Below are positions 1 through 9,250 of a DNA stretch of 32,761 nt, piece by piece. A program made the translations under genes and the position numbers. Position 1 is the stretch's first letter, and every line of letters starts with the position of its first letter. The notes beneath the pieces were generated by a model. It had not been told where the DNA came from and ran no database searches. It saw only the letters and a list, made by a program, of their open reading frames with translations. This stretch comes from Chara braunii (lineage: Eukaryota; Streptophyta; Charophyceae; Charales; Characeae). The stretch lies in the NCBI GenBank assembly GCA_003427395.1, contig BFEA01000042.1:2987823-3020583 (forward strand), read 5' to 3'.

Positions 1-26
1 CAGGCAAACAGACAGACAGACAGACT

Positions 27-57
<31 letters not shown>

Positions 58-58
58 T

Positions 59-99
<41 letters not shown>

Positions 100-110
100 A
101 CGGACAGAAA
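1..110. repeat. (CAGA)n microsatellite
   Basis: Tandem CAGA units with occasional CTGA or CAAA variants run from the window edge to about 110, then grade into purine-rich sequence. The array is cut by the window start, so its full length is unknown. Confidence 0.95.
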
Positions 111-140
111 GGAGGGGGAGGACAGACAGGCAGTTCCATG

Positions 141-242
141 GGAGGGGTAGGAGGAGGGGTATGAGGAGGGGTAGGAGGAGGAGGAGGGGTAGGAGGAGGA
201 GGAGGGGTAGGAGGAGGAGGAGGGGTAGGAGGAGGAGGAGGA
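141..242. repeat. G-rich minisatellite, GGAGGAGGGGTA type
   Basis: Variable 12-18 bp units of GGA triplets, each closed by GGGGTA, repeat from about 141 to 242. Runs of three or four G recur at short intervals on the + strand, so the tract could form G-quadruplexes; that is inference. No coding signal. Confidence 0.9.
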
Positions 243-309
243 GATATGTGACTAAATACTGACTACATATATTATATATACATTATATACATATGGGGGG
301 GAAAAAAAA

Positions 310-387
310 TACGTACGCGTATGCGGGTTCTTGGGCACGTACACGTATGCGCACATACGTACGAGTACGCACCGCATACGCGTACGT
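310..387. repeat. Alternating purine-pyrimidine tract
   Basis: ACGTACGCGTATGCG-type sequence rich in TACG, CACG and GCGC steps alternates purine and pyrimidine for most of this interval, directly after an AT-rich TATATA stretch (about 262-295). Such tracts are prone to Z-DNA. It lies where the retroelement remnant to its right is cut off. Confidence 0.7.
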
Positions 388-401
388 TGTGCTAGGGGAC
401 G

Positions 402-545
402 ATCAGTCGGCTCGGGAGTGAGGAAGAAAGGGAGGTCGGTGACCGTCTGATCGAAGAAGCGCTGGGTCTTGTCATCCCCTAGGGTGACAGAGATGGGAGT
501 CGGAGACCCTGTCGTGGGTAAGCGGGCTTCTTTCACCACACGTGG
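402..545 (-). pseudogene. Retropepsin-like fragment of a Ty3/gypsy pol, inverted
   Basis: The minus strand reads an open stretch containing ARLPTT, TPISVTLGDDKTQ, DQTVTDLPFF and TPEPTD. The pattern (I/V-x-V-x-LGD-x-KTQ, then V-x-DLPF) is typical of the part of Ty3/gypsy aspartic proteases after the DTGA motif. The DTGA itself is not visible: upstream the frame runs into Gly/Ser-rich sequence, and downstream it enters the purine-pyrimidine repeat. The fragment faces away from the + strand RT region that begins about 40 bp to its right, although in an intact element protease and RT share a strand. I infer an inverted piece of the same or a related element; family assignment by motif memory only. 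Confidence 0.5.
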
Positions 546-984
546 CTGAACGCGCGTACCTTTCATAGGTACCACTGCGACACCGCGCCCCGATCCTCCT
601 CCCCCGGAGCCTTCTGCGCCCACACCATCTCCTTCTATTATTGTCACCTCGCCTCGACAGTTTGCTCACTTCATCCAACAGGACGACGTCACCTTCTTTA
701 TGGTACACGTGACGGATCTCTTACACTATGATCCACCCTGTCCCAACGCTGAGCTTATCCCTCTTGAGCCTGATCCTCCTTCGATCTCCATGACTCCTAT
801 CTCTACTTCCCACCTTCCGCCGTTTGTCGAGTCCGCCCCGTCGTCGCGCGCCGACGCTGATGTCGAGGAACTCGCACGCTATACGACCGACTTGGAGCCC
901 GCAGTTTGTGACCTCATTCCAGAGTACCACGAGGTTTTCCCATCGTCGTTCCAGTACGCTGGAATCCGACCAATGCGCGGCGTC

Positions 985-1785
985 AAACACTCCATCCAGC
1001 TTGTGCCTGACTATCATGTTCACCACCAGGCACCCTACAGACTCTCGATCCCCGAGGCCACCGAACTCAAGCGTCAGCTTGAGGAGCTTCCGAGACTGGG
1101 TTTCATTAAGCCCAGCAACTCCCCGTGAGGTGCACCCGTCCTCTTTGCTCACTAAGCGGATGGAACTCTCCGTCTCTATATCGGCTATCGCGGCCTCAAC
1201 CGCTACACGGTTAAGAACAGTTACCCCATGCCTCGTTCCGACGAGCTGTTCGACCGCCTAGCAAGCAACCGCTTCTTTACAAAGATTGATCTTTGTAGTG
1301 GTTACCATCAGATCCGCGTCACTGCAGCCGACCAGCCGAAGACAACGTTCCGATCTCGCTTAGGCTACTACGAGTTCACGGTGATACCATTCGGTCTCCC
1401 CAACGCACCCGCTACCTTTCAAAGATCGATGAACGACATCTTCAGGGACATCTATGATCAGTACGTTCTCGTCTACCTCGACGATATCCTGGTCTACAAT
1501 CGTATCCTTGAGGAGCATCTCAGACACCTCCGCGACGTCCTTGACCGCTTGAGCAGACATGGCTTCTACGCCAAGCTGAGCAAGTGCCGCATTGCCCAGC
1601 ACAAAATGGATTTCTTAGGACACTACGTGTCTGACCAGGATCTCGATATGGACGACGCGAAGATCACCCCTATCGCGGAGTGGCCCGTCCCCACATCCGG
1701 CAAGCAACTTCGCAGCTTCCTAGGCCTTACCAGCTACTATAGTAATCTCATCCAGGGATACGCTAGGTAGTCCTGCGTCCTTACC
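985..1785 (+). other. Reverse transcriptase domain of the chromovirus
   Basis: The domain opens with HSIQLVPDYHVHHQAPYRL and the family motif around IKPSNSP. It continues through FFTKIDLCSGYHQIRV (first catalytic Asp, codon about 1288), FGLPNAPATFQRSMND and the YLDDILVY box at 1474-1497, whose two Asp are the metal ligands. FLGLTSYYS closes it. The usual L-x-IDYRGLN motif reads LYIGYRGLN, an Asp to Gly change. Three premature stops (1126, 1153, 1768) interrupt it, so no functional enzyme could be made. Confidence 0.93.
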
Positions 1786-1821
1786 TCCATCCTCCTCCAG
1801 AAGAACCCACCCTGGGCTTAG

Positions 1822-2430
1822 ACACTCCTCCACGAGGACGCCTTCCGCGCCCTCAAGAAGGCGGTGACATGTGCACCGGTTCTTCACCTACCCGATTTTG
1901 ATCGCCCTTTTATACTTACCACCGATGCGTCAGGCTTTGCTATTGGAGGACTGTTTTTTCAGATCTTCCCCTCCTCTCCTGATTCCTCTCATCCTCGTAT
2001 CCCTCGCTTTCCACCACCTACCCCTACCACTGCTTNCCGACTGACGCCTACTCGTCCAGCTACTGACGAGCCNTCTANTGANTATTCTCCTACNATCGCC
2101 GAGGACGNCNCTNTCGANTCTNGCTCAGGTGATTGTCCGATAGCCTTCTACTCCCGTCAGCTCCTGCCCGCCGAGATAAACTACACTGCTGATGAACGTG
2201 AGGTTCTCGCAGTAGTTTATGCCGCTCGGCACTNGCGTCACTACCTGCACGGGGCACCGTTCACGGTGCGTACGGACAACTCTGTTGTCCAGGCTTTTCT
2301 GACAAAACCGAAGCTCACTCATCGACAGGCTCGTTGGTGGCGCGACCTATCCGAGTTCAGTTTCACCACTGAGCGCATCAAGGGTGAGACTAATCGGGTC
2401 GCAGATGCCTTATCCCGGTCCCCTGACCAT
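1822..2430 (+). other. RNase H domain of the chromovirus, with a Ser/Pro insert
   Basis: Recognisable motifs are TDASGF (first Asp, codon 1924), IAFYSRQLLPAE, YTADEREVLAVVYA (catalytic Glu), VRTDNS, RQARWWRDLSEF and NRVADALSRSPD. Between GGLFFQ and the IAFYSRQ strand lies an extra stretch of about 55 residues rich in Pro, Ser and Thr (about 1966-2130), which also holds ten ambiguous bases. The rest of the domain is uninterrupted from 1822 to 2604. Confidence 0.9.
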
Positions 2431-2607
2431 GACCAGGAGCAGATCCAGCTCTCTTCCATCTCGGTCACCACTGTCCACCACTCGCTGATCGACGAGTTTC
2501 GCACTCAGTACCGCCACTGCCCCGACTATCGCGACATCCACACAACCCTTCGGAGTGGCAAGACCGTCCCAAACTACTCTCTTAGGGACAACGGTCTTGT
2601 GTACTAG

Positions 2608-3620
2608 CACGGCTCACATGGCACCAGAGAGCCCCGTATTTGTGTTCCCTCTACTAGACAGCTCTGTCTCCGAGCTGTAGCAGAGTTCCATGACCAGGCA
2701 GTCGCCGGTCATATGGGTTTCCACAAGACGTTGGCTCGTGTGAGCCGCCTGTACGACTGGCCGAAGCGCAAGGACTTTGTGAAGGACTACGTTGCAGAGT
2801 GTCTCACCTGTCAGGAGGTGAACAGTGCGAACCACTTGCCTTATGGTTTGCTCCAGCCTCTTCCTATCCTTGAGGGTCGTTGGTAGTCCATCTCGATGGA
2901 CTTTATCAGTCCTCTTCGTCCTCCGACCCCCCGCGGTCATGATGCTATCCTGGTCGTCGTCGGCCGCTTTACGAAGTGTGCACACTTTGTTTCGTGCCGC
3001 TATGCCATCAGTGCACGTGAGGTCGCCGACATCGTGTTTGACCGAGTCGTACGTGACCACGACTTACCTCTGAGCATCATATCTGACCGTGACCCGCACT
3101 TTACCAGCCGATTCTGGCGACGGCTCCACGAGGTTTACGGCACCCAGCTCCGCTTCTCCTAATCTTACCATCCTTAGACTGATGGTCAGACCAAGATCAC
3201 GAACAGAACTCTCAGAGATATTCTCTGAAAGATTGTTCGTGACGACTGACAGTGGGATCTCCATCTTGCCCACGCGGAGATAGCCTACAACCATGCCGTC
3301 TCGCCAGCCACGGGGATGTCGCCTTACTATTGCGACCTCGACTATCACCCTCGTGTTCCCGCGGACTTCCTTCGACCGTCACAGATGCACCCGGACACGA
3401 GTTGTCCCGCGCTGGATGATTGGGTTGCACACATGACGTCGATCATAAAGACCGCACATAAGCACATAGTCGCTTCCCAGACTCGCATGGCAACACGTGC
3501 GAACCGATCGAGGATGAACCATCCATTCAAAGTTGGTGATGATGTGCTTATCGACGCCCGCCACTTACAGCTCGAAGCGGACACGCTTCGCAAGTTTCGA
3601 CGTCGCTTCTTTGGCCCATG
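2608..3620 (+). other. Integrase domain of the chromovirus, catalytic Glu lost
   Basis: The zinc-binding part has His codons at 2689 and 2710 and Cys codons at 2800 and 2809 (ECLTCQ). The DDE core shows Asp in SMDFI (2899) and Asp in SDRDPHF (3085). Exactly 35 residues later the expected Glu in the GQTE motif is Lys (AAG at 3193; GQTKITNRTL), one G-to-A step from GAG. Stops at 2884, 3160, 3175, 3226 and 3247 also cut the domain. A DNA-binding tail with VGDDVLIDARHL and RRRFFGPCRIL (GPY/F-like) follows. Confidence 0.9.
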
Positions 3621-3789
3621 CCGCATCCTCCAGACCGTCGATTCTGATACGGTATCTAGCCCGGTCAACTTTCGTGTGAAGCTGTCCGACTACCTATGCC
3701 AGGCTCGTGTGCACGATGTCTACCACGTCTCGTTACTGCGTCCCTATCGCAGACCGTCTGAGCGTTTCGCTGGACGACCATACGAGCGC

Positions 3790-3990
3790 CCTCCACTCAT
3801 CATGGTAGACGACCACGAGGAGTTCCTCATTTCAGACATCATTGGTCACCAAGTTACCGATGAAAACCCTCCTCATGTCGAGTATCTCGTACGTTGGAAG
3901 GGTTACCCTGATGAGGAGGCTACCTAGGAGCCCCTCGAGCACTTGCAGCACACTCGCATGTTCGTGCGTGCCTATGACCATGCTCGTCGT
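3790..3990 (+). other. Chromodomain at the C-terminus of the integrase
   Basis: The HP1-like core VEYLVRWKGYPDEEAT is followed by a stop (TAG 3925) where the family has Trp, then EPLEHL. The segment follows the VYHVSLLRPY motif that usually separates integrase from chromodomain in chromoviruses. In intact elements this domain steers integration towards modified chromatin. A Pro-rich tail of about 65 codons follows and ends at 4152. Confidence 0.92.
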
Positions 3991-4885
3991 GCTGGGTTCC
4001 CTGCTCCTCCTCAGCCCACTAACCCTCCTCCTTCTCCCCCGGCTGAGGAGACCGCTGAAGTCCAGCCTCCTCCATCTGATGCAGACCTTCAGCAACAGCC
4101 GAATGCTTCTGAGCGTCCAAAGCGCACTCGTCCTGCTCGATACGACGATTGACTCTGACTTACCTTCCCACGTCTTTGACTTCTTTGTACTTCATCCACT
4201 TCAGTTTTGCTACTTCAGCTCGTCGACGTTGCGGCTCTTCCTCGACGACATTCCGGACTTCTCATCGTGGACGTTATCGGCAGCTTCATGGACTTCATCA
4301 CGATAAGCTCTGCCTACTTCAGACGTCGTCACTCTCTTACCACTTTAGCCTGTACAGTACCCTGGTTGTGTCGCATGATGGTCTCCCTTTAGCCAGGTTC
4401 CTCTGAGTTGGGCTCTTTCTTCGTATACTCATAGGCATCGGGACCGTAGCGTTGCCCTGGCTTCCCATCTTACGGATCTAGCTCCGACCTCCCTCACTTT
4501 AGGAGTCATTTGCATGATTCCCTTACCCTTCACCTTTCTACCCTTTGTCGGCCCTCACGCCCTAGTTAGGCAGCCCCACATGCTTCATCTAGGTGCGCCC
4601 AGTATACCAGGCTCCCTTGTTCCCTTGCATGGTCGACCCTCCATAGCGGTCACCCCTTAGTCGATCATTACCCGCCATGATGGTCTATCTGTGAGGGTCA
4701 TTGGTTCTGTTCGCTCCCTGTTCCCTACCCTCATTGAGCCTGATGACATGTGTCTCCCTGTCACTATGTGTGGATTCCCTTAGGAGTTTTCAACCCCTAG
4801 GCTGCATTCGCCACCCTCAGAGACCATCCCACCTTTTGGTTTGCGACACACTCCTCATGTGACATATGGTTGCTTTGTTGCTCTT

Positions 4886-5015
4886 AGACTGAGGCTACTG
4901 CCTCTGACATTTCTAGGATTTAGCTGTCCTGCTTTTGCTGTTCTTATGACTTATACACTAGTCAGTTGTTCCCAGACTGAGGCTACTGCCTCCAACATTC
5001 TAGGATCTAGTTGTC
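4886..5015 (+). repeat. Imperfect 43-bp direct repeat
   Basis: The segments 4886-4928 and 4974-5015 share AGACTGAGGCTACTGCCTC followed by a common ACATT, TCTAGGAT and GTC pattern, with a few substitutions, at a spacing of about 88 bp. They lie just before a 36-bp tandem repeat, in what may be LTR sequence of the upstream chromovirus. Confidence 0.8.
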
Positions 5016-5021
5016 ACAACT

Positions 5022-5103
5022 TTCTGCTTTCCTAGGACATGTATGCTAGTTAGTTGCTTCTGCTTTCCTAGGACATGTATGTTAGTTAGTTGCTTCTGCT
5101 TTC
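5022..5103 (+). repeat. 36-bp tandem repeat, two copies plus part of a third
   Basis: The unit begins TTCTGCTTTCCTAGGACATG. It occurs at 5022-5057 and 5058-5093 with a single C/T difference, and the first 10 bp recur at 5094-5103. Likely a duplication within an LTR or 3' region. Confidence 0.9.
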
Positions 5104-6124
5104 ACTTAGGCTGTTAGCTATGACATTGTTGTTTTGTGACATTTTATATCCTAGGTTGCATCGCATGGACTCAGCATGGAGCTTGCTCCGCATCCTAGAC
5201 TACTCATGTTTTCTTTTTCTTTGGTAGAGTTCCGCTTCTTGGCGGAAGCGTGCTTGTATCTAGGCGATCCATCAAAGACCGAGGATCGTGTAGCGGACCT
5301 CTGGTTGGCCTGTGAGACCAGCCCCTTGGCCTGTTCTCACAGACCTGTGTTTTATTCGGGGCAGTCCAGTCCAGGCCGGTACCTCTGTTGGTACCAGCCA
5401 GTCCAGTCCAGTCTCGTCAGTCCGCTGGGATATACCCCAACAATTGTCTGTTTTCGAGATCATTCTACACTTGCACGATTTTGGAGTACGTGCGTTGGAG
5501 TCTTGTGTGGGAGCTGCGCTGTGCCATCTCGCTCCTCCCTCATCCTCTATCTCCATCATCATCCCAGGCGGAGCACCACACCTGGTGGGTCCGCAACAGC
5601 AGCCGAATGTGAAATTTTGAATAGTGAGGGACTCACTTTTATCTCCATTTCTGCTTTGTCCAAGTGTGATGTGTGCGAAGTTCTGAAGTACGGGTATTTT
5701 GTTGTATGCATGTTGTGGTGCGAGGGTCTATGGATGCTGAATGTCTCCTTGTCCAAGGTAGATGAATGAGTAGATGTGTGGGCGCTTACAGGCGTGATTC
5801 TAGGGAAGCGGGGCGTCAGCCGTCTGCATGGATGCATGAGTGTATTGAAGTTCCCCCCCTTCTCTCACCCCTTGCTGATCCAAGCGTCGTGTGTAGGCGC
5901 GGGGATCGTTGCCAACTCTTTCCTTCCTCTCCCTTGTGTGCACAAAGGATCCGGATCAATTGGGCGGTTGTCGCTCCACGACTCACGTCGACCACCAGGG
6001 ATGTCACTCGCTCGTGTTTCCGTGATGCGGCTGATATCTCTGCGACTCGGCTGCGGCCACACTCGTTCTTAACAACTAAACGACGACCACGACGACAGAT
6101 CTCTGCACCCGCATTTGGACTAAC

Positions 6125-6126
<2 letters not shown>

Positions 6127-6219
<93 letters not shown>
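6127..6219. repeat. (AG)n microsatellite, 93 bp
   Basis: An uninterrupted AG dinucleotide run. It creates long Ser-Leu repeats in minus-strand translations, which are artefacts. Confidence 0.98.
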
Positions 6220-6222
<3 letters not shown>

Positions 6223-6638
6223 GTAAGGCGAGTTCCATTGATCTGTGTATCGAGTCAGCGTGCGTCTCGACAAAAGTGAGCGGGGGCCATTGCCTGTGCT
6301 CAACCTTCAAATCGGTTCCTCGCAGCGCGCCATCGTCCTTCCCGACCACAGATGACGATAGTGTGTACTGCGATGCGGACGTACGACACACTTTACGACG
6401 AACTGAGCAGATTCACCTGTATAACCCCGCTAGGGCTTGCCACATAGGAGGGAGTGGATTCGTGTTGATTGACCGGTTCTCTTCCCCTTCCCTAATCCTG
6501 CCCTACACTCTACACTGATTTGACAGTGTTACCCTGGTCTGAGGCTCACGCCACATGGCGGCCTCAGTTTAACTGCCGCTGGTGTCGCCAGGGAGATTCG
6601 TGTTCCTAGTAGAGATTAGTACTTGGATACAAAGGTGC
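6220..6638. other. Unassigned flanking sequence
   Basis: I see no gene, RNA or repeat that I can name here. The GC content is moderate and open frames are below 80 codons with no family signature. Confidence 0.5.
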
Positions 6639-6706
6639 GGCTCGATCCCCAGAACTCTCCCGCAATGCGAGTGCGCTGCCGACTAACTTTCGGACCTGGG
6701 TTCCCC
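6636..6706 (-). repeat. tRNA-derived SINE-like head
   Basis: On the minus strand TTAGTCGGCAGCGC (6673-6686) resembles a tRNA A box/D arm and GGGATCGAGCC (6639-6649) resembles a B box/T arm. The segment between them, ACTCGCATTGCGGGAGAG, matches the usual layout of tRNA-derived SINE heads. There is no clear acceptor stem, so this is not a functional tRNA gene. It lies just outside the left border of the large LTR element. Confidence 0.4.
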
Positions 6707-6727
6707 CAGCCCTGCCTGCACTACGTG

Positions 6728-6731
6728 ACGC
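6728..6731. repeat. Target-site duplication, left copy (ACGC)
   Basis: ACGC stands directly before the TGTCG start of the left LTR, and the same ACGC (31307-31310) follows the CGACA end of the right LTR. Four bp is short for Ty3/gypsy elements (commonly 5 bp), so a chance match is possible, but it sits at exactly the predicted place. Confidence 0.65.
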
Positions 6732-7458
6732 TGTCGAGCGCATTGGTCCGGCACCGCACCAGGGCAGCGCGGGACCCTCCCGGCCCCGTCACGCAAGAGT
6801 AGGTTTAAAAATTCTTCGTCGCAAAATATACATGGAGCTTCCGCAAGCTGCTCCGGCCGAGTGCGCCATCCATACCTCTCGCGAGCCCCTACGACATGAT
6901 AGGGCCTACACGAGGCACGACTTACCTACACCTTACGGTAGTTGTCATCTCCCTTCGGTGGGCATATCCCCATCGAGCTACCAGTCCACAGTACGAAAGC
7001 TAATCAACTGCAATCGCAGAGGTGGACCAGCCGAGGGCGTTTCTCGTTCGCTGTAGCATAGGGGGTACGCGCGGTAATACCCCTCTATCAGACCCGCACG
7101 CGAATCGACATCTTGGGGGGCTGAGGTCCCAAGCGCACCTCGTCGTCGGTCGACTAGGACGCATCCCACACACCACGCGCACTCTTCTTTACAAACACAC
7201 ATACACATAAAATAACACATATACGAAACAACACAACACAAACAACGCGACAACGCTCCTAGCCCCTCAATTCCGAACCCATAACTTTCTAATGCGGAAA
7301 TCAAACAGGCGTAGCGCGAGAGACTTAGTATAAAACCGCGCAGACGCAGAACTAACTCGTATCGACTCGCAATGCAAGCATACGCAAGCGGTCGCAATGA
7401 TGGCGTACTATGTAGTACCCATACTTATGCGGTCCTCGTTAATCGCGAGGGTCACGTT

Positions 7459-7563
7459 CGACACTCAAGTGTCGGCTGACACGCGCCTAGAGGGTTAATC
7501 TCCTGACGCTGGACAACCGCCATGCGCGGTTGAAGACCACACCCTCTTCTGCACCCTGTGCAG
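7459..7563. other. Cluster of three short stem-loops, left LTR
   Basis: CGACACTCAAGTGTCG (7459-7474), CAACCGC...GCGGTTG (7514-7532) and CTGCAC-CCT-GTGCAG (7549-7563) are perfect or near-perfect hairpins within 105 bp. The third extends outward through ACCCTCT and AGGGGT. The right LTR holds the same cluster, with one mismatch in the third stem. Function unknown. Confidence 0.7.
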
Positions 7564-8107
7564 AGGGGTTGAGTAGACAACTTTAAGTTATCGTGGCGGT
7601 CGAACATCAAGGGGTTTGACTTTGACGGCTCCCACGGACTATAACGTCCAACTATAAAAACTCCAAAGAGCAAAGGATGAAAATGGATCTCCCTTTTTTC
7701 TCTCGAGCCATAATCTAGTTAACCCTTGCGCACGATCAATGTAAGTCGCGCGCATACCCGAGACACTTATAAATATATAAGCGTTAACTATAAAGGACGA
7801 TCACTTCTCATAGTTACAGTAAGGCTCCTCTCAGCCATATAAGTATGAAATCACAGGCAATCACACCCAGAGTCCGAAGCAGAACCATACCTGCAATCAC
7901 ATCAACGAGTCAAATCAACAGCCCACGCGCTACACGGAGTCAACCCCAACCACCTTCGACACTCGTACCCCTCGCTTTAGCCATGCAAGCCCCAAACCTC
8001 CTGTCCAACCAACCTTAATTAAATACTCAGCACCTTTGTTAAATGGCCATTCAATAAAAGTCCAGGTGAAACCTTAATAAAACAACGAAATCACAATGCA
8101 AACGGAC

Positions 8108-8147
8108 CTGTTATCAGTGATAACAGAAAGTGATCCCCAAGGGATCA
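8108..8147. other. 19-bp palindrome and adjacent stem-loop, left LTR
   Basis: CTGTTATCA-G-TGATAACAG (8108-8126) is a perfect palindrome around one G. It is followed at 8131-8147 by TGATCCC-CAA-GGGATCA. Both resemble binding or folding sites; no known factor is recognised. Confidence 0.8.
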
Positions 8148-8412
8148 AGATGGATCTAGCCTTGAACTTGGATCAAATGATAAAAAAGACCTGTAACACA
8201 CAGCAGACCAATCCCCAAGCTAAGATCATAAGTGTATGGTGAATACAACTCCATAATACATCCTTACTCAAATCTCCTCATAAGCTAAACCTAAGTCTAC
8301 TTTTAAGTCAGTACTTAAGCCAAAGATAGACCAACTGCAGAATCTCCCCTTCTCTGGATGGATCGCCTGAATCACCACCTGTCAAAATATAATCTATCTC
8401 CTCTAAACTAAG

Positions 8413-9042
8413 AAAATTTCGGCANCGCTTCCCGTAGGAAAANTGTNTTTCCAGAATTTATANAAGCCCATATATGAGAGTAGAAATAATCTCTTACTCC
8501 TGGAAANTTAAATTTTGTCTAACTNCCTGATTTAGTAAAAATTTGGGCAGCACTCCCTTTACAAAGGNAGANTTCCTAGATTTATACTAAGTGAGATTTG
8601 AACTCACAAGACAANTTGAGTTCAATTTAGACAAGATTTAACTAACTCCTCAGTTTTGCAGAAATTTCGGCAGCACTCCCTNTAGAAAAGTGTTTTCCCA
8701 AACATTTATACAAAGCGAGGTCCAGAACTTGAGAATAACTTTGACTTCTCAAANTCTAATTTTGTCTAACTGCCTGAATTAGTAAAAATTTGGGCAGCAC
8801 TCCCTCTACAAAAGGAAACTTTCCAGATTCTTACTAAGCCAGATATATGGAAAAGACAAATTGAACTCTGACAAGTCAAAAGTTGACTAACTTCTTGGAT
8901 TTGTAGAAATTTCAGCAGCGCTTCCCATAGGAAAAGTAGCTTGCCAAGATTTATACAAAGCCAAGTATAAGAAAAAAAATTTCAGAAAATGCAGGAATTG
9001 ACCTAAGTAAAAAAAATTTATTACAGAAAATGCAGGAATTGA
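8413..9042. repeat. Five ~123-bp tandem repeats, left LTR
   Basis: Units start near 8413, 8537, 8661, 8784 and 8906. Each carries AAATTT-GGCAGC-CTCCC, an interval of A-rich sequence, TTTATAC-AAG and a GACTAACT-type spacer. Units diverge by substitutions only. The array ends with a 20-bp direct repeat CAGAAAATGCAGGAATTGAC at 8983-9002 and 9023-9042. Confidence 0.85.
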
Positions 9043-9250
9043 CACTAACTCGTATGACTCTAGCACGTGGTGAGCAACTAAAGCGACTACCTATAATACT
9101 GAAACTCAAACAGACTAACCATTTCATTCAGTCACATGCAAACCAAACCACGAATGTAAGTACTCTCACCATCCCAAGTTCATTCCATATGAACAGTTCA
9201 TGAATCTTCAAGTTCTTGAATTTTTATACCCATCTTACATAAGACATAGA

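Larger units (their letters stand above)
586..4152 (+). pseudogene. pol: Ty3/gypsy chromovirus pol, decayed by stops
   Basis: One reading frame (codons starting at positions 1 mod 3) encodes, in order, a protease-RT linker (from about 586), reverse transcriptase, RNase H, integrase with HHCC and GPY/F-like parts, and a C-terminal chromodomain, ending at the natural-looking TGA 4150-4152. I count 11 in-frame premature stops: 1126 TGA, 1153 TAA, 1768 TAG, 1819 TAG, 2605 TAG, 2884 TAG, 3160 TAA, 3175 TAG, 3226 TGA, 3247 TGA and 3925 TAG. No frameshift is needed over 3.5 kb. Several stops sit where the family has Trp or Gln (for example SP*GAP at 1126 and EAT*EPLEHL at 3925). Gag, the PBS and a recognisable LTR pair are missing. 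The order and the chromodomain place it among plant-type chromoviruses. Confidence 0.93.
4153..6126 (+). other. Non-coding region downstream of the chromovirus
   Basis: Pyrimidine-rich, without a recognisable gene. It probably holds the 3' untranslated part and remains of the 3' LTR of the upstream element, but I find no second LTR and no clear polypurine tract, so LTR borders are not assigned. The longest open stretch (5176-5769, 197 codons, +) has no family signature and is biased like its surroundings; I do not call it a gene. Internal repeats are listed separately. Confidence 0.6.

Noticed and set aside
1126-3927. Alternative genetic code or programmed readthrough as the reason for the in-frame stops
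   Set aside because: All three stop codons occur, at positions that correspond to different amino acids, and a catalytic Glu is lost as well; decay is the simpler reading.
5176-5769. A 197-codon + frame after the chromovirus
   Set aside because: No motif, composition as in the surrounding non-coding DNA; probably a chance frame in LTR-like sequence.
5816-6391. Minus-strand frame with a long Ser-Leu repeat
   Set aside because: It is the translation of the (AG)n microsatellite.
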